64,000 nt of DNA from a virus. The translations under genes and the position numbers were made by a program. Of the stretch, positions 19,801-27,370 are shown in pieces. A model generated the notes under the pieces. That model worked only from the letters and a program-made list of their open reading frames with translations, was not told the origin of the DNA and did not search any database. Where the stretch lies: positions 62,001 through 126,000 of IMG/VR virus record IMGVR_UViG_3300010885_023630; one strand, written 5' to 3'. Position 1 is the stretch's first letter. The number at the start of each line of letters is the position of its first letter.

Positions 19801-20900
19801 CCACTAATATTGTAGTAGGCACACCACTGCCATACACACAACGTGATGCGGCATTACGCATTGGGGCCAACACTAACAACCGTGCTCAGATTGCTATACA
19901 AAATACCAGCAACGGATACAACGCAACCACAAACTTTGTGGCCTACGCAGACAACGGCGACGACGGCAATGCTTATGTACAAACTGGTATTGTAAGTTCT
20001 GGTTATGTTGTAGGCGGCAATGAATTATTATACCCAGCTGATGCTTATGTAACAGCACGTGGTCCATTGATTCGTCCTGGTAACTTAATTACCCGGGGCG
20101 GTAACTTATTGATCAGCACAGCCACAGCTAGAGATATTATATTCTCTACAAACGGTGCTGGGGTTGCCAACCAAGTTGGTCGTTTTGTGAATACACAAGG
20201 TTTGGTAATTTACCCAACAACACAGTCTGCCAACGTATACACAGGTGCGTTGGTTGTACAAGGCGGCGCCGCAATACAAAAAGATGTTTACGTTGGCGGC
20301 AACTTATTTGTTGCTGGTAATACCACAACCATTAATACATACGTACAAACTGAATATGTAACAGGCAACGAAGTTGTTGCCGGTAACCTTATTGCCAACT
20401 CTGGTATAAGTAGCACAAGCACCACAAGCGGTGCTGTTCAAGTTCTTGGCGGTCTTGGTGTAACTGGTAACGTGTATGCGGGCACAGTTAGAACTGGTTC
20501 AGTATACGCCACTGGATTATATTGGGCAGGCAACGGCAACGTTATTAGCACAGGCGGAACTTCTGGCAATATTACCTTACGCGGCAGTTTAACAGACGTT
20601 GTAATTCAAAATCCAGAGGCAAACGACATTTTAACATGGAATGGTGCCTACTGGGTTAACAATGCGCCGGGTGCGGCGTCTGTTGCCAGTACTATCTTTA
20701 TTCCACAGGCCACAAGCGATCTAGGTTTGGTTACAGACCTTGGAGTCTCGCACACAGAAGACAACGGCACAGTAACCGAAATTGCGGCATTTGCGTATGA
20801 CATGGGCGTTTTAAGATTAGACGGTGTTGTGTCACTAAATAACTTAGACCAATCTGTTAAGTCAGATTATTTAGGTTACTCAATTATTTTTGGATTTTAA
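13812..20900 (+). CDS. Giant tail fibre/adhesin (2362 aa) with embedded propeller-like domain
   Basis: The longest gene of the window. Residues 1-55 ('TRIQVRRDTLANW...GEITYVTDTAFIKVGDG') are the fibre attachment domain. Residues about 100-480 contain many 'ANLGTATTNITTLFSNA' units, probably a helical or coiled stalk. The 'DPIINLHT...DIGLKFHYY' domain is near 640-715. Residues about 885-1145 hold five imperfect repeats of the form 'F-x-x-D/S-G-x-x-M-Y...v-x-x-Y-x-L-S-T-P-W', which look like beta-propeller blades. Several GALVVxGG repeats and further stalk follow, ending in 'FDYDMG-x-L-R-L-D-G-V-V'-like beta sequence. It is almost certainly a long adhesin fibre. The DNA contains an exact 45-bp tandem duplication (16121-16210). 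Confidence 0.8.
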   Translation: MATRIQVRRDTLANWTLFNPILANGEITYVTDTAFIKVGDGTTAWNSLPYATQIGNVSLGPTGAVTGGSATFVANITGGNIIANTATYSAQYNYANGVSILASFNSFASYANANLGTATTNISALQANVGAYEIYANANLGTATTNITTLFSNAASQQTTINLHDANLGTATTNITTLFSNAAAQATTLNIHDANLGTATTNIQTLSANIGAYELYANTSLSTLTANAGTQQASIDSLRTTANANTAAYLAAGVATVKVTNSTEATGAATGAFQVTGGASIGANLYIGGNLIVSGNTYELQTEIISQSVVVAANVTAGAYFYANGTPLNYGNVQAAAYLASNTDPTISNLNGNAAAQAVSINAINANLGTVVATTIPAINANIGTIVATTIPTIQANLGAYEFWANTNFAYANTTFATGASTSAIQANLGAYQIYANANLGTATTNITTLFSNAASQQTSIDSLRTGANANTTAFLTTLAFTAPTANVSLYDSVTPTTTNAIFYPQLVDKTSGNVAGYTAGLSYNPSTGYLYANYGTFNSVYAAAFGNLNSTFTGASISTTNGYIGTINASTINAATIGNTGATLTGTLSTATQNSVTTMTGLTLIGTASQTTTVAGNLTIGGNLSVTGQSVSIGSSTLSVADPIINLHTASDLTPLLSNDGADIGLKFHYYDTADSAAFVGRANDTGFLEWYSRGSDTGNVFTGTAYGTIKTGALWLANTTASTGTTSATAGALYVAGGAGIAGALNVGGTITAAGVNLVATINSQDANIGTIVATTIPAINANIGTIVATTIPAINANLGAYQTFANANAASQQTQINNIVTTANANVAASLQNFTTNIVSTANVTANNFVGNNATINGANNTAMTIADGGTGIANWTLKRYTQGNPLFSTVEGNGTGLFFKPDGTVMYFSGQTGDRISEYALSTPWDITTATNVAASGTSILSQDTSNRAIFLKSDGTKMYMQGSGTQRVYEYTLSTAWWSNTASNVGAFVGNAWYGTTPNGLQFNSTGSRMYVANSAGNIQVFSLSTPWSVNSASYNSYFYANNSVESAYQGFSFNSSGNSLVLAGSTVSKGFVQYNLATPYDLTTAVYAGRQYYRDPVGGDNGASGVYGIYYADSVNSVFALDQTSDVVSQWSTNTSGVKVTSTGTTLFDGNIVNLANVVVVQPGISAGQPGYVNIFGNIIASGVTQNHYIGGTINFSTISGTSVSVTNITATGNSTINSGTGTSLTSLVTGAVASGSIKLVNLATGGVAGSNSNVTIGPTLGVGNVFFQTATTVNIANATASTSTTSGAFVVAGGVGIGGDVFSGGNYNIGSYNRAVPTIYYSNSATGQYSAHLVQRANVELWLAGANPSENYVIRNNATTDWLTVANVTGNVVLSSTTTSTNTTTGALVVGGGVGITGSLYASSLGSFAGGVITNQLSSSSASARLYTDVQSNVTIGGTTSNVTILGNLIVSGNIYELQTEIINQSVVVASNVSATLFTYANGTDITTQISTLRRGAGLSNVNIATGNDVITFGVYNPSTGTAANSFTVCSNIVHVNTNLRVFNNSQLDGTLGVAGNVIVSNIAGSNFTWSNGVSILQGVGGTYTNSNVAAYLPTHTGNITGANFIGNIRSPGLTNIVYITGNLIPSQSNVYSLGSATNWFTGLYISGNTINLGGQTIKSTSTGFSFQTAGGGRFDYDDTYGGFTNFYSAGGQQPDPAQMYNLKLTGGYATQNATTGALVVNGGIGLNGNLYSSQNIFGADFILTGTGQSISTVYAGNTYVQSLVTTANTGVVNYVNTKVNAVQDGLNFANASLTAANSAIIVANTSMRGYVDTANTSMKAYVDGQITAQSTATVSYVAGVNNAITTAINSNITTVNSAITTANAGVVSYVDAKFGSLSTGANANTAAYLSNYSGNVVAGNILATGFYFANGTPFISASGGSGTYSNANVTSYLPVYSGNISATNVNTTSLYATNIYSTYSNATLTQSYQPYITTVGNLANLTVAGNITATNIVVGTPLPYTQRDAALRIGANTNNRAQIAIQNTSNGYNATTNFVAYADNGDDGNAYVQTGIVSSGYVVGGNELLYPADAYVTARGPLIRPGNLITRGGNLLISTATARDIIFSTNGAGVANQVGRFVNTQGLVIYPTTQSANVYTGALVVQGGAAIQKDVYVGGNLFVAGNTTTINTYVQTEYVTGNEVVAGNLIANSGISSTSTTSGAVQVLGGLGVTGNVYAGTVRTGSVYATGLYWAGNGNVISTGGTSGNITLRGSLTDVVIQNPEANDILTWNGAYWVNNAPGAASVASTIFIPQATSDLGLVTDLGVSHTEDNGTVTEIAAFAYDMGVLRLDGVVSLNNLDQSVKSDYLGYSIIFGF
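16121..16210 (+). repeat. Exact tandem duplication of 45 bp
   Basis: Positions 16121-16165 and 16166-16210 are identical base for base. Each encodes a 15-residue unit (NIGTIVATTIPAINA). Diverged copies of the same unit lie near 14915-15000, so the duplication is recent relative to the other repeats. Confidence 0.95.
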
Positions 20901-20909
20901 AGGAAAAAA

Positions 20910-23810
20910 ATGGCACGCCAGCTTATTGAAAAATACGTTTTTACACCCGGAGCAGCCGGTTATGGAACGTTAAAGTTCCCAGGTAAAGTTGACTTAACTC
21001 AACTATTGATTATTGCGAATAAAACAGCGCAGACAAACATCTACGCTATCGGTGATGCCACTCGTAACGGCTCAATCAGTTACGACCCATTTGATACCAG
21101 CTTTACTTCCTATCCAAGTGGACAAAATTATACATTTAATCCGGTTACTAGTGAACTAGCTGGTGTCAGTACTGTAGTATTTGCCGCTGACACTTCTACT
21201 ATGTTGTCAACGGATAAAATTGCGATTTATACTGATGCTCCAAAACACTTAGGCAACATTATTCGTCCGTATGCGTTTGGTGTTGATGCTATTGAGCGTA
21301 TGCGTGTAGCGCAACCACAGTCATTGATCGACGCTGACTTTGAGTACGGTCTACAGCCCACTAAGTGGCAGAACTATTCAGATATTCGAAACATTCCGGG
21401 TATTTACGAAAAGCCGGGCTTGGACTTGTTCGTAACAGCTATCCAAACAGACGGCGGTAACCCAAGTATTATTACAGTTGATTGTAGTCAAGGTCACGGT
21501 TTAAACGTAGGCGATGCTGTTATCATGTTCGGTCTTGGTAATGCTACAGCTTATGCTCGCGCTGAAGGTGCGTTCGTTATTGCTGCCGTACCAAGCTCAA
21601 CACGTTTTCAATTCTATGCCAAAGGTATTGTTGGAACATTAGGACAATCACTATTTGCTGGATCAAGCTACGCACGTCGTGGCGGTTTTTATGCCGGATC
21701 TAACTTGCCTATTACAAACTATTATAGCGATGGCGGCAGTCCAAGTAAAATTACAGTTGTTTGCGGAGCGAACCATGGTTTAGTTCCTGGTGCCCCTGTT
21801 GTTACCGTATTAACATCCTCTGGTACTAACCATGGCTTAGCGGCCGGTAACTTCTTTGCTGAAACAGTTCCGTTTGGTAACACATTTACCTATACAGCTC
21901 GAGTTGGCGGCGCAGTATCTAACACATCAATCGCAGGAAATACATTTACACGCTCAGATGCTTATGTTCAACACAGACCGTTTGACGGTGGCGTTAACTT
22001 GGGTACATTCCTACCAAGTCACGGTGCGTCTATTAGTCGTCAAACTAAAAAATATATGCGTTACCAATCTGGTAAAGGCATTTTGTGGACATCGGGTGTG
22101 CTGTTTAACCCTGTTCTTAACCTAGACCAAATTAGCGCAAGTGGTACCGGCGTCGGCGCAACTATTACAGTTATCACTGAAGTTGACCACGGTATGCAGG
22201 CAGGTGCTATTGTTGAAATTGCCGGTGTTATTACCTCAGGCTACAATGGTACATACGGCGTCCAATCTGTTACCAGTGAAAATACATTTACTGTTACAGC
22301 ATCAAATACATTGGGAAGTGCCAATGCGATTCTTACAACATTGCCTCGTGTTACAGTTAAAGGTTGGCACGGAGCAACCACACGATGCGGGCCATTTGAT
22401 GATCAAAACGGATTGTTCTGGGAATACGACGGCCGAGAACTTGCAGTAGTTAAACGGTCGGCAACATATCAGTTGTCGGGTGTTATTGCTGTTACTCCCG
22501 GAAGCCAAACTGTCGTTGGTACCAACTGCCGTTTTACACAACAGTTAAAGCAAGGCGATCGTATTGTTATTCGTGGCATGACCTATATGGTTGGTACCAT
22601 CGCAGATGATAACAGTTTAACAATCAACCCAGAATATCGTGGGGTTAACGCATCTAGTCAAATTAAGTATACACTAGTAATTGACCAACGCATTCCACAA
22701 AGTCAGTTTAACATTGATAAACTTGATGGCACTGGTATTAGCGGCTATAATTTATATGTTTATAAGATGCAGATGTTGGGTATCAGCTTCAGCTGGTATG
22801 GCGCGGGCTTTATTGACTTTATGTGTCGTGGACCAGACGGTAATATGATTATGGCACACCGCATGAAGCAAAACAACATCAACGACGAAGCGTACATGCG
22901 TACAGGTAACAGTGCAGTGCGTTATCAAGCTATCAACGAATCTGTTAAGGATCGTTTGGCCGTTGCGTTAACAGACTCTGCTACTAGCGTGACCTTATAT
23001 GATGCTAGTCGTTTCCCAGTAACTGGCGGTACAATCTTAGTTGAAAACGAGTTAATTAATTACACAGGTGTTTCGGGTAATACCTTATCTGGATGTACTC
23101 GTGGCGCCAGCTTCAGTATGTTTATCGGTGGATCTAATAAAACTTTTACTGGCGGAGCCGCAAGAGCACACGCAGTGGGCAACGGATACACCGGTGTCAC
23201 CTTAATCAGTTGTACAGCGGCCCCAATTGTTAACCATTGGGGTAGTAGTTATATCATGGACGGTAACTTTGATGAAGATCGCGGTTACTACTTTAACTAT
23301 GCGGCAGTTGGTAATACACTAACTGCTCAACAAAGTAAGTCGGTATTCTTCTTGCGTTTATCCCCATCGGTTAGTAACTCTATTGCGGGTGCGTTCGGGG
23401 ATCGAGACCTTATTAATCGCGCACAGTTGTTGCTACAAAAATTACAGGTACAGTCAGACCAGTCGGTTCAGGTTTATGGTATTTTAAACCCGAGCAATAT
23501 TGACGCTAGCCAATTAACATGGACAAACGTAAATACTACCGGCCTGGGATCACAACCATCATTTGCCCAAATTTCTACTACAGTTAATACAACAGCCCAA
23601 CCGGGCGAACAGAACTTTAGTACACTTGGACAACCGTCGGGATTTAGTGAAATTGACTTGTCAAGTCTTAAAGAATTAACAAATTCCGCTATTGGCGGGT
23701 ACAGTAACTATCCAGACGGACCGGACGTTTTAGCAGTTGTTGTTAAAAATCTGTCAAATAGCACAGTAAACGTAAACGTCAACCTGTTCTGGTCCGAGGC
23801 ACAAGCATAA
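20910..23810 (+). CDS. Large conserved virion structural protein (966 aa)
   Basis: A 966-residue protein starting 'MARQLIEKYVFTPGAAGYGTLKFPGKVDLTQL', a start I associate with conserved large structural proteins of marine T4-like phages. It is beta-rich with several similar domains of the form 'ITVxCxxxHGLxxGxxV' (about residues 190, 290 and 420), which look like repeated small barrels, a segment 'GDRIVIRGMTYMVGTI' near 550, and a C-terminal region of mixed composition. It is not repeat-rich like the fibres. It may be a baseplate- or fibre-linked adhesin. RBS is aaagga. Confidence 0.6.
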   Translation: MARQLIEKYVFTPGAAGYGTLKFPGKVDLTQLLIIANKTAQTNIYAIGDATRNGSISYDPFDTSFTSYPSGQNYTFNPVTSELAGVSTVVFAADTSTMLSTDKIAIYTDAPKHLGNIIRPYAFGVDAIERMRVAQPQSLIDADFEYGLQPTKWQNYSDIRNIPGIYEKPGLDLFVTAIQTDGGNPSIITVDCSQGHGLNVGDAVIMFGLGNATAYARAEGAFVIAAVPSSTRFQFYAKGIVGTLGQSLFAGSSYARRGGFYAGSNLPITNYYSDGGSPSKITVVCGANHGLVPGAPVVTVLTSSGTNHGLAAGNFFAETVPFGNTFTYTARVGGAVSNTSIAGNTFTRSDAYVQHRPFDGGVNLGTFLPSHGASISRQTKKYMRYQSGKGILWTSGVLFNPVLNLDQISASGTGVGATITVITEVDHGMQAGAIVEIAGVITSGYNGTYGVQSVTSENTFTVTASNTLGSANAILTTLPRVTVKGWHGATTRCGPFDDQNGLFWEYDGRELAVVKRSATYQLSGVIAVTPGSQTVVGTNCRFTQQLKQGDRIVIRGMTYMVGTIADDNSLTINPEYRGVNASSQIKYTLVIDQRIPQSQFNIDKLDGTGISGYNLYVYKMQMLGISFSWYGAGFIDFMCRGPDGNMIMAHRMKQNNINDEAYMRTGNSAVRYQAINESVKDRLAVALTDSATSVTLYDASRFPVTGGTILVENELINYTGVSGNTLSGCTRGASFSMFIGGSNKTFTGGAARAHAVGNGYTGVTLISCTAAPIVNHWGSSYIMDGNFDEDRGYYFNYAAVGNTLTAQQSKSVFFLRLSPSVSNSIAGAFGDRDLINRAQLLLQKLQVQSDQSVQVYGILNPSNIDASQLTWTNVNTTGLGSQPSFAQISTTVNTTAQPGEQNFSTLGQPSGFSEIDLSSLKELTNSAIGGYSNYPDGPDVLAVVVKNLSNSTVNVNVNLFWSEAQA

Positions 23811-23813
23811 ATA
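23806..23813 (+). promoter_or_regulatory. T4-type late promoter core (CATAAATA)
   Basis: Seven of eight bases match TATAAATA. It overlaps the stop codon of the 966-aa gene and lies 22 nt before the ATG at 23836, with a gggaag RBS between. Confidence 0.7.
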
Positions 23814-23835
23814 CGTATTATAGGGAAGAAGATAA

Positions 23836-24822
23836 ATGTCAACACAAGTACAATTTAGACGAGGAACAACGACACAGAACAACGCATTTACCGGTGCGGT
23901 CGGTGAACTTACAGTTGATACGGATCTAAAAACCCTACGTTTACACGATGGTTCAACTGCTGGCGGCGGCGCAATTATTGTTAACACTGCAGCGGCACAG
24001 CAATTATTAAACAAAACTATGGCCAGCGGTTCTGTATGGAACGGTACTGCTGTACCTTTGGCATACGGTGGTACTGGTAGCTCGCTAACTGCCACAGCTG
24101 GTGCGTTGATGTATTCAACATCAAGCGGTGCTGGACTTACACTTGCTGGCTTAACTGGTCAGATTTTAGTTTCTGGTGGTACCGGTGCTCCTACTTGGGT
24201 TAACGGTTCTACGTTAACAATTGGTACAGCCCAAACTGCTGTTACTGCTCAAAACATTGCTGGTGGTAGTGCTGGTCAGTTGATGATTCAGTCTGATACC
24301 GGTGTAACATCGTTTATTACTGCTGGCGCAACTGGTACGTTCTTACAGTCCACTGGTGCTGGTTATGCTCCAAGTTGGGCGGCTGGTACAGTTACATACG
24401 GTAATACAACTGTAGCACTTGGCGCCAACAGCCAAGTATTCTACGGAACACAAATTATTCAAACTGGTAACGTATATGCAGCCAACGTTATTCAAGACGG
24501 TGGCGCAATTATTGCCAACAACGCAAACGTCGCTGTCAGTAGCGCAAATACATTAACTGTTTTCGATACATTCTCAACATCACAATACCGTAGCGCAAGA
24601 TATTGGATACAGGCTTCGTATAGTGGTACATATCAAGCTATGGAAGTAATGTTGGTACAAGACGGCACAACACCTGTAGTTAGTACGTTTGGTGTAACGC
24701 GAACAAGTGGTAACTTAGGTACAGTTGCAGCAAATATTGCTAGTGGTAATACTACAATAAGTTTTATTGCCGCTAATGCTAATACTACTGTTCGTGTAAT
24801 GAAAAATTACTTCTCAGTATAA
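23836..24822 (+). CDS. Tail fibre protein with 'FRRGT' N-domain (328 aa)
   Basis: A 328-residue fibre. Residues 1-45 ('TQVQFRRGTTTQNNAFTGAVGELT...LHDGSTAGG') are almost the same attachment domain as in the gene at 9138, sharing much of the DNA as well. A Gly/Thr-rich stalk with 'VPLAYGGTGSSLTATAGALMY' follows, a motif known from fibre proteins. The last roughly 85 residues ('FSTSQYRSARYWIQAS...AMEVMLVQDGT') are the shared C-terminal domain also found at the ends of the genes at 3913 and 5641. The start codon of the next gene overlaps its stop. Confidence 0.75.
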   Translation: MSTQVQFRRGTTTQNNAFTGAVGELTVDTDLKTLRLHDGSTAGGGAIIVNTAAAQQLLNKTMASGSVWNGTAVPLAYGGTGSSLTATAGALMYSTSSGAGLTLAGLTGQILVSGGTGAPTWVNGSTLTIGTAQTAVTAQNIAGGSAGQLMIQSDTGVTSFITAGATGTFLQSTGAGYAPSWAAGTVTYGNTTVALGANSQVFYGTQIIQTGNVYAANVIQDGGAIIANNANVAVSSANTLTVFDTFSTSQYRSARYWIQASYSGTYQAMEVMLVQDGTTPVVSTFGVTRTSGNLGTVAANIASGNTTISFIAANANTTVRVMKNYFSV

Positions 24823-25562
24823 TGCAAAAATTAAAAAAACTTTATCGCTCAAATTATGTTAGCGAAAACGTCATCACCGAACTAAGATATGAAAACGGTG
24901 AATGGACACCTTCAGTTGAAGCAGTACCAAATCAAGTTTTTAATACACATACTACTAGTCAGGCCATTGCTATCGGCAACGGCGAAAGTAGATTACAGTT
25001 TGATCTCGCACATATAGCAAGACACAAGGGCGGACTGTTCGGAGCCGATAGATTACAAAGTTACGGATGTAATGCCCTATACAGAGATTTTACACCAGAT
25101 TTCTTAGTAGCAGTGGGTGATACTATTGTAGAAGAGATTGCCAATTCTGGATTTTGCGATGATCATATTGTTTATGCTCACGGTCAACATTTATCACAAT
25201 ATTCAGAAAAATTTTATTTAATACCGCAAAATGTTAGTTATGATGCCGGCTCTCTTGCTGTGTATCTTGCTTGTTTTGATGGCCACAAGAAAGTGTTTCT
25301 ACTTGGATACGACGGATATGATATGCCGGGCCCGGTCAACAATGTCTATAAAGATACCAACGGCTATCCTGCCGGCACAGAAATACACTCAGAAAACTTT
25401 TGGAATTTATCTTTACTTTCAGTGATTCAAACTTATCAAGACGTTGATTTTGTCAGCGTAATGCCAACACCCAATTGGTATGTTCCAACTGAAATTGCCA
25501 AACAAACAAACTTTAGACAAGTTGATTTTAGAAATTTTGTATTAGAAGCCGATATTAATTAA
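24822..25562 (+). CDS. Glycosyltransferase-like protein (DUF115/sialyltransferase-type fold)
   Basis: A 246-residue protein. The N-half has 'AIAIGNGESR' (about residues 48-57), like the 'GxGxS' nucleotide-binding start of DUF115/MptE-like and CstI-type enzymes, then 'DFLVAVGD'. The C-half has 'DAGSLAVYLACFDGHKKVFL' followed by LGYDGYD (about 140-166), matching the family pattern 'SG...A..lG...I.L.G.D'. I infer a sugar or phosphosugar transferase fold. It is the last gene of the fibre operon, overlapping the previous stop, so it may modify virion fibres or host surface glycans. The 3' end overlaps the convergent Nudix gene by 4 bp. Confidence 0.6.
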   Translation: MQKLKKLYRSNYVSENVITELRYENGEWTPSVEAVPNQVFNTHTTSQAIAIGNGESRLQFDLAHIARHKGGLFGADRLQSYGCNALYRDFTPDFLVAVGDTIVEEIANSGFCDDHIVYAHGQHLSQYSEKFYLIPQNVSYDAGSLAVYLACFDGHKKVFLLGYDGYDMPGPVNNVYKDTNGYPAGTEIHSENFWNLSLLSVIQTYQDVDFVSVMPTPNWYVPTEIAKQTNFRQVDFRNFVLEADIN

Positions 25563-25990
25563 TTTAATATTGATTCTAAAACTTTAATTTTTTTCTTTAC
25601 AATATCAAAATTAAAACTACGCCATAGCCCAGGATGTAACGGTCTTGGATGATCGTTTATCTCAACCCAACAATATCCTCTATGTTCATCGTTAAGTACA
25701 GGTACAAACTCGCTGTCTACGTTAACTAAGAATGTATAATATACAAACTTTCTATTATCGGCTGTAAAAGTTTCCAATGGAATAAATTTTTGTTTAGAAA
25801 AATCTTGTCCAATTTCTTCTTGGATTTCTCTAGTCAAGGCTTGTGTTACTGTTTCTTTGGGTTCAATTTTACCACCAACAATGCCCCAAGACCCTGCGTG
25901 TTTACTTTTATTTCTTAGTAAGAAAAGATATCGATTAGTAGCGCGAGCATATACCAATGCCCCTACCCCTTCAGTATGTGTTTCGCCCAT
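25559..25990 (-). CDS. Nudix hydrolase
   Basis: A 143-residue protein with a complete Nudix box G-x5-E-x7-R-E-U-x-E-E-x-G at residues 40-62 (GKIEPKE...REIQEEIG), preceded by 'HAGSWGIVGG'. It should hydrolyse a nucleoside diphosphate linked to another group; the substrate (mutagenic nucleotide, nucleotide sugar, NAD-type compound or RNA cap) cannot be read from the sequence. It starts immediately after the gp15 stop (TAAATG) on the minus strand and ends in a 4-bp overlap with the convergent glycosyltransferase-like gene. It is probably expressed late with gp14-gp15. Confidence 0.93.
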   Translation of the reverse strand: MGETHTEGVGALVYARATNRYLFLLRNKSKHAGSWGIVGGKIEPKETVTQALTREIQEEIGQDFSKQKFIPLETFTADNRKFVYYTFLVNVDSEFVPVLNDEHRGYCWVEINDHPRPLHPGLWRSFNFDIVKKKIKVLESILN

Positions 25991-27370
25991 TTAGATAATT
26001 AAACTCCAACGTCCAGCTGGATATAATCCTTCGTAGCTCTTGACCCACGACTCCCCAGTCCATCGATATTGAACGGTTGTTTTTAAATTTGAAATGTACT
26101 GGGAATTGGCTTCACGACGGCTGTCAAACGCCACAGTCCAGTAACTACCATTCCACTCAATGATGTCGTTTGCGTTGGCAAGCAATTCTGTGCCCGGTGT
26201 ACCGGCCCATGCTAATGCGCTTTCACTACCAACAGCACCAATTGGGTTTAAAATTAGATAACGTGTACCTGTTGCTGGATTTAAAATATTACTGTCCACA
26301 GTTACATTTTTTGGGTCAATGATAGCATTAACAGGAGGTAACGTATTTGCTGGTAATGTCTCTGGAAAAGCAGTAAACAATAATTGCGTATGATCTGTTG
26401 GGTTATAAGCAACTGTGCCTGCTATTTCGTGTGTACCGTCTGGGTAATCAAATGTTAATCTAATCTGGCTAATACCATTTGTCAACGACCCAAATATGTT
26501 TACAGCATCGGCCCAACTTGCTAGATCACCGTGAATTTGACCATCAACTACACTAGCCCTCTTATATAAAGTTAGTGTATTGCCAACATATACAATTTCA
26601 TAATCAAGCGGAGTAACTCTTTGTCTGCTCATTAAGCCACCTAGTTTTGCAATCAACTCTGGATCTAAGTCACCGTTGGCATCGTACACACTGGCAATAA
26701 TTTGAGCAACAACTCCCATCTTCTTGACCTTGGCAGGCAAGGTTAACCAAATTGGTAATTCAAAACTTAATGTGGCAATGTCGATGCTCTCGTCACCGCC
26801 CATTGGAACAGCACGACTTGTATAGTTTACACCTGTTAATAGCACTACACTTAGACTTGTCCAGTCTACAAAATTATCTGTGCTTTGTATTTCTAATCCG
26901 GGATTAAACAGCGGCAGTATCTGTTCAATCAACTGATGTTTCTGTTCTGTATTACTGGTCCAAATATCAACTTTCATTGACAGTTTGTATGGAGCCGGCA
27001 TCATTCTTTCAACTGTATATAATCCGTCTTGAGTATTTGTGTAATCTTGAGTAGCGTGATCGTATTTGCGTTCGCGCACACGAAGAGAACCTTCAAAGTA
27101 AGGATTTTGTACACGATCTCTTTCGTAGTCCAATGCCGAGATGTAGACAGCCATTGCTGGTACAGAGTTTAATGTGTTTTCGCTGTTACCGCGCAGTATC
27201 ATTGCCGCCTGGCGACTAATATCGCCATAGTACACAGGCACAGTTTGTAAAGCACGTTGGGTACCGTTGGTATTATTACCAAACTCTACTTGAAAGTTTG
27301 ATAGCATACGAATAAATTGTATAACGAATCGGCGAATTTGCTTATCGTATGAAAACTGTACAGGCGCCAT
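25991..27370 (-). CDS. 15: Tail sheath stabiliser and completion protein, gp15-like
   Basis: A 459-residue homologue of T4 gp15 (272 residues). The N-terminal half follows the gp15 pattern: 'IRRFVIQFIRMLSNFQVEFG' (T4: FRRYATLMGDLFSNIQI), 'VPVYYGDISRQAAMIL', 'MPAPYKLSMKVDIWTSNTEQ' and 'LIEQILPLFNPGLEI', then 'ELPIWLTLPAKVKKMG'. In T4, gp15 forms the hexameric ring that closes the top of the tail tube and sheath. The extra 180 or so C-terminal residues contain Trp-rich modules ('WNGSYWTVAFD', 'YRWTGESWVKSYEGLYP') like those in other virion proteins here. Its start overlaps the gp14 stop by one base. Confidence 0.85.
   Translation of the reverse strand: MAPVQFSYDKQIRRFVIQFIRMLSNFQVEFGNNTNGTQRALQTVPVYYGDISRQAAMILRGNSENTLNSVPAMAVYISALDYERDRVQNPYFEGSLRVRERKYDHATQDYTNTQDGLYTVERMMPAPYKLSMKVDIWTSNTEQKHQLIEQILPLFNPGLEIQSTDNFVDWTSLSVVLLTGVNYTSRAVPMGGDESIDIATLSFELPIWLTLPAKVKKMGVVAQIIASVYDANGDLDPELIAKLGGLMSRQRVTPLDYEIVYVGNTLTLYKRASVVDGQIHGDLASWADAVNIFGSLTNGISQIRLTFDYPDGTHEIAGTVAYNPTDHTQLLFTAFPETLPANTLPPVNAIIDPKNVTVDSNILNPATGTRYLILNPIGAVGSESALAWAGTPGTELLANANDIIEWNGSYWTVAFDSRREANSQYISNLKTTVQYRWTGESWVKSYEGLYPAGRWSLII

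Noticed and set aside
9138-24822. Diversity-generating retroelement linked to the tropism-determinant-like domains
   Set aside because: No reverse transcriptase gene and no template/variable repeat pair with adenine-biased differences were found in the window.
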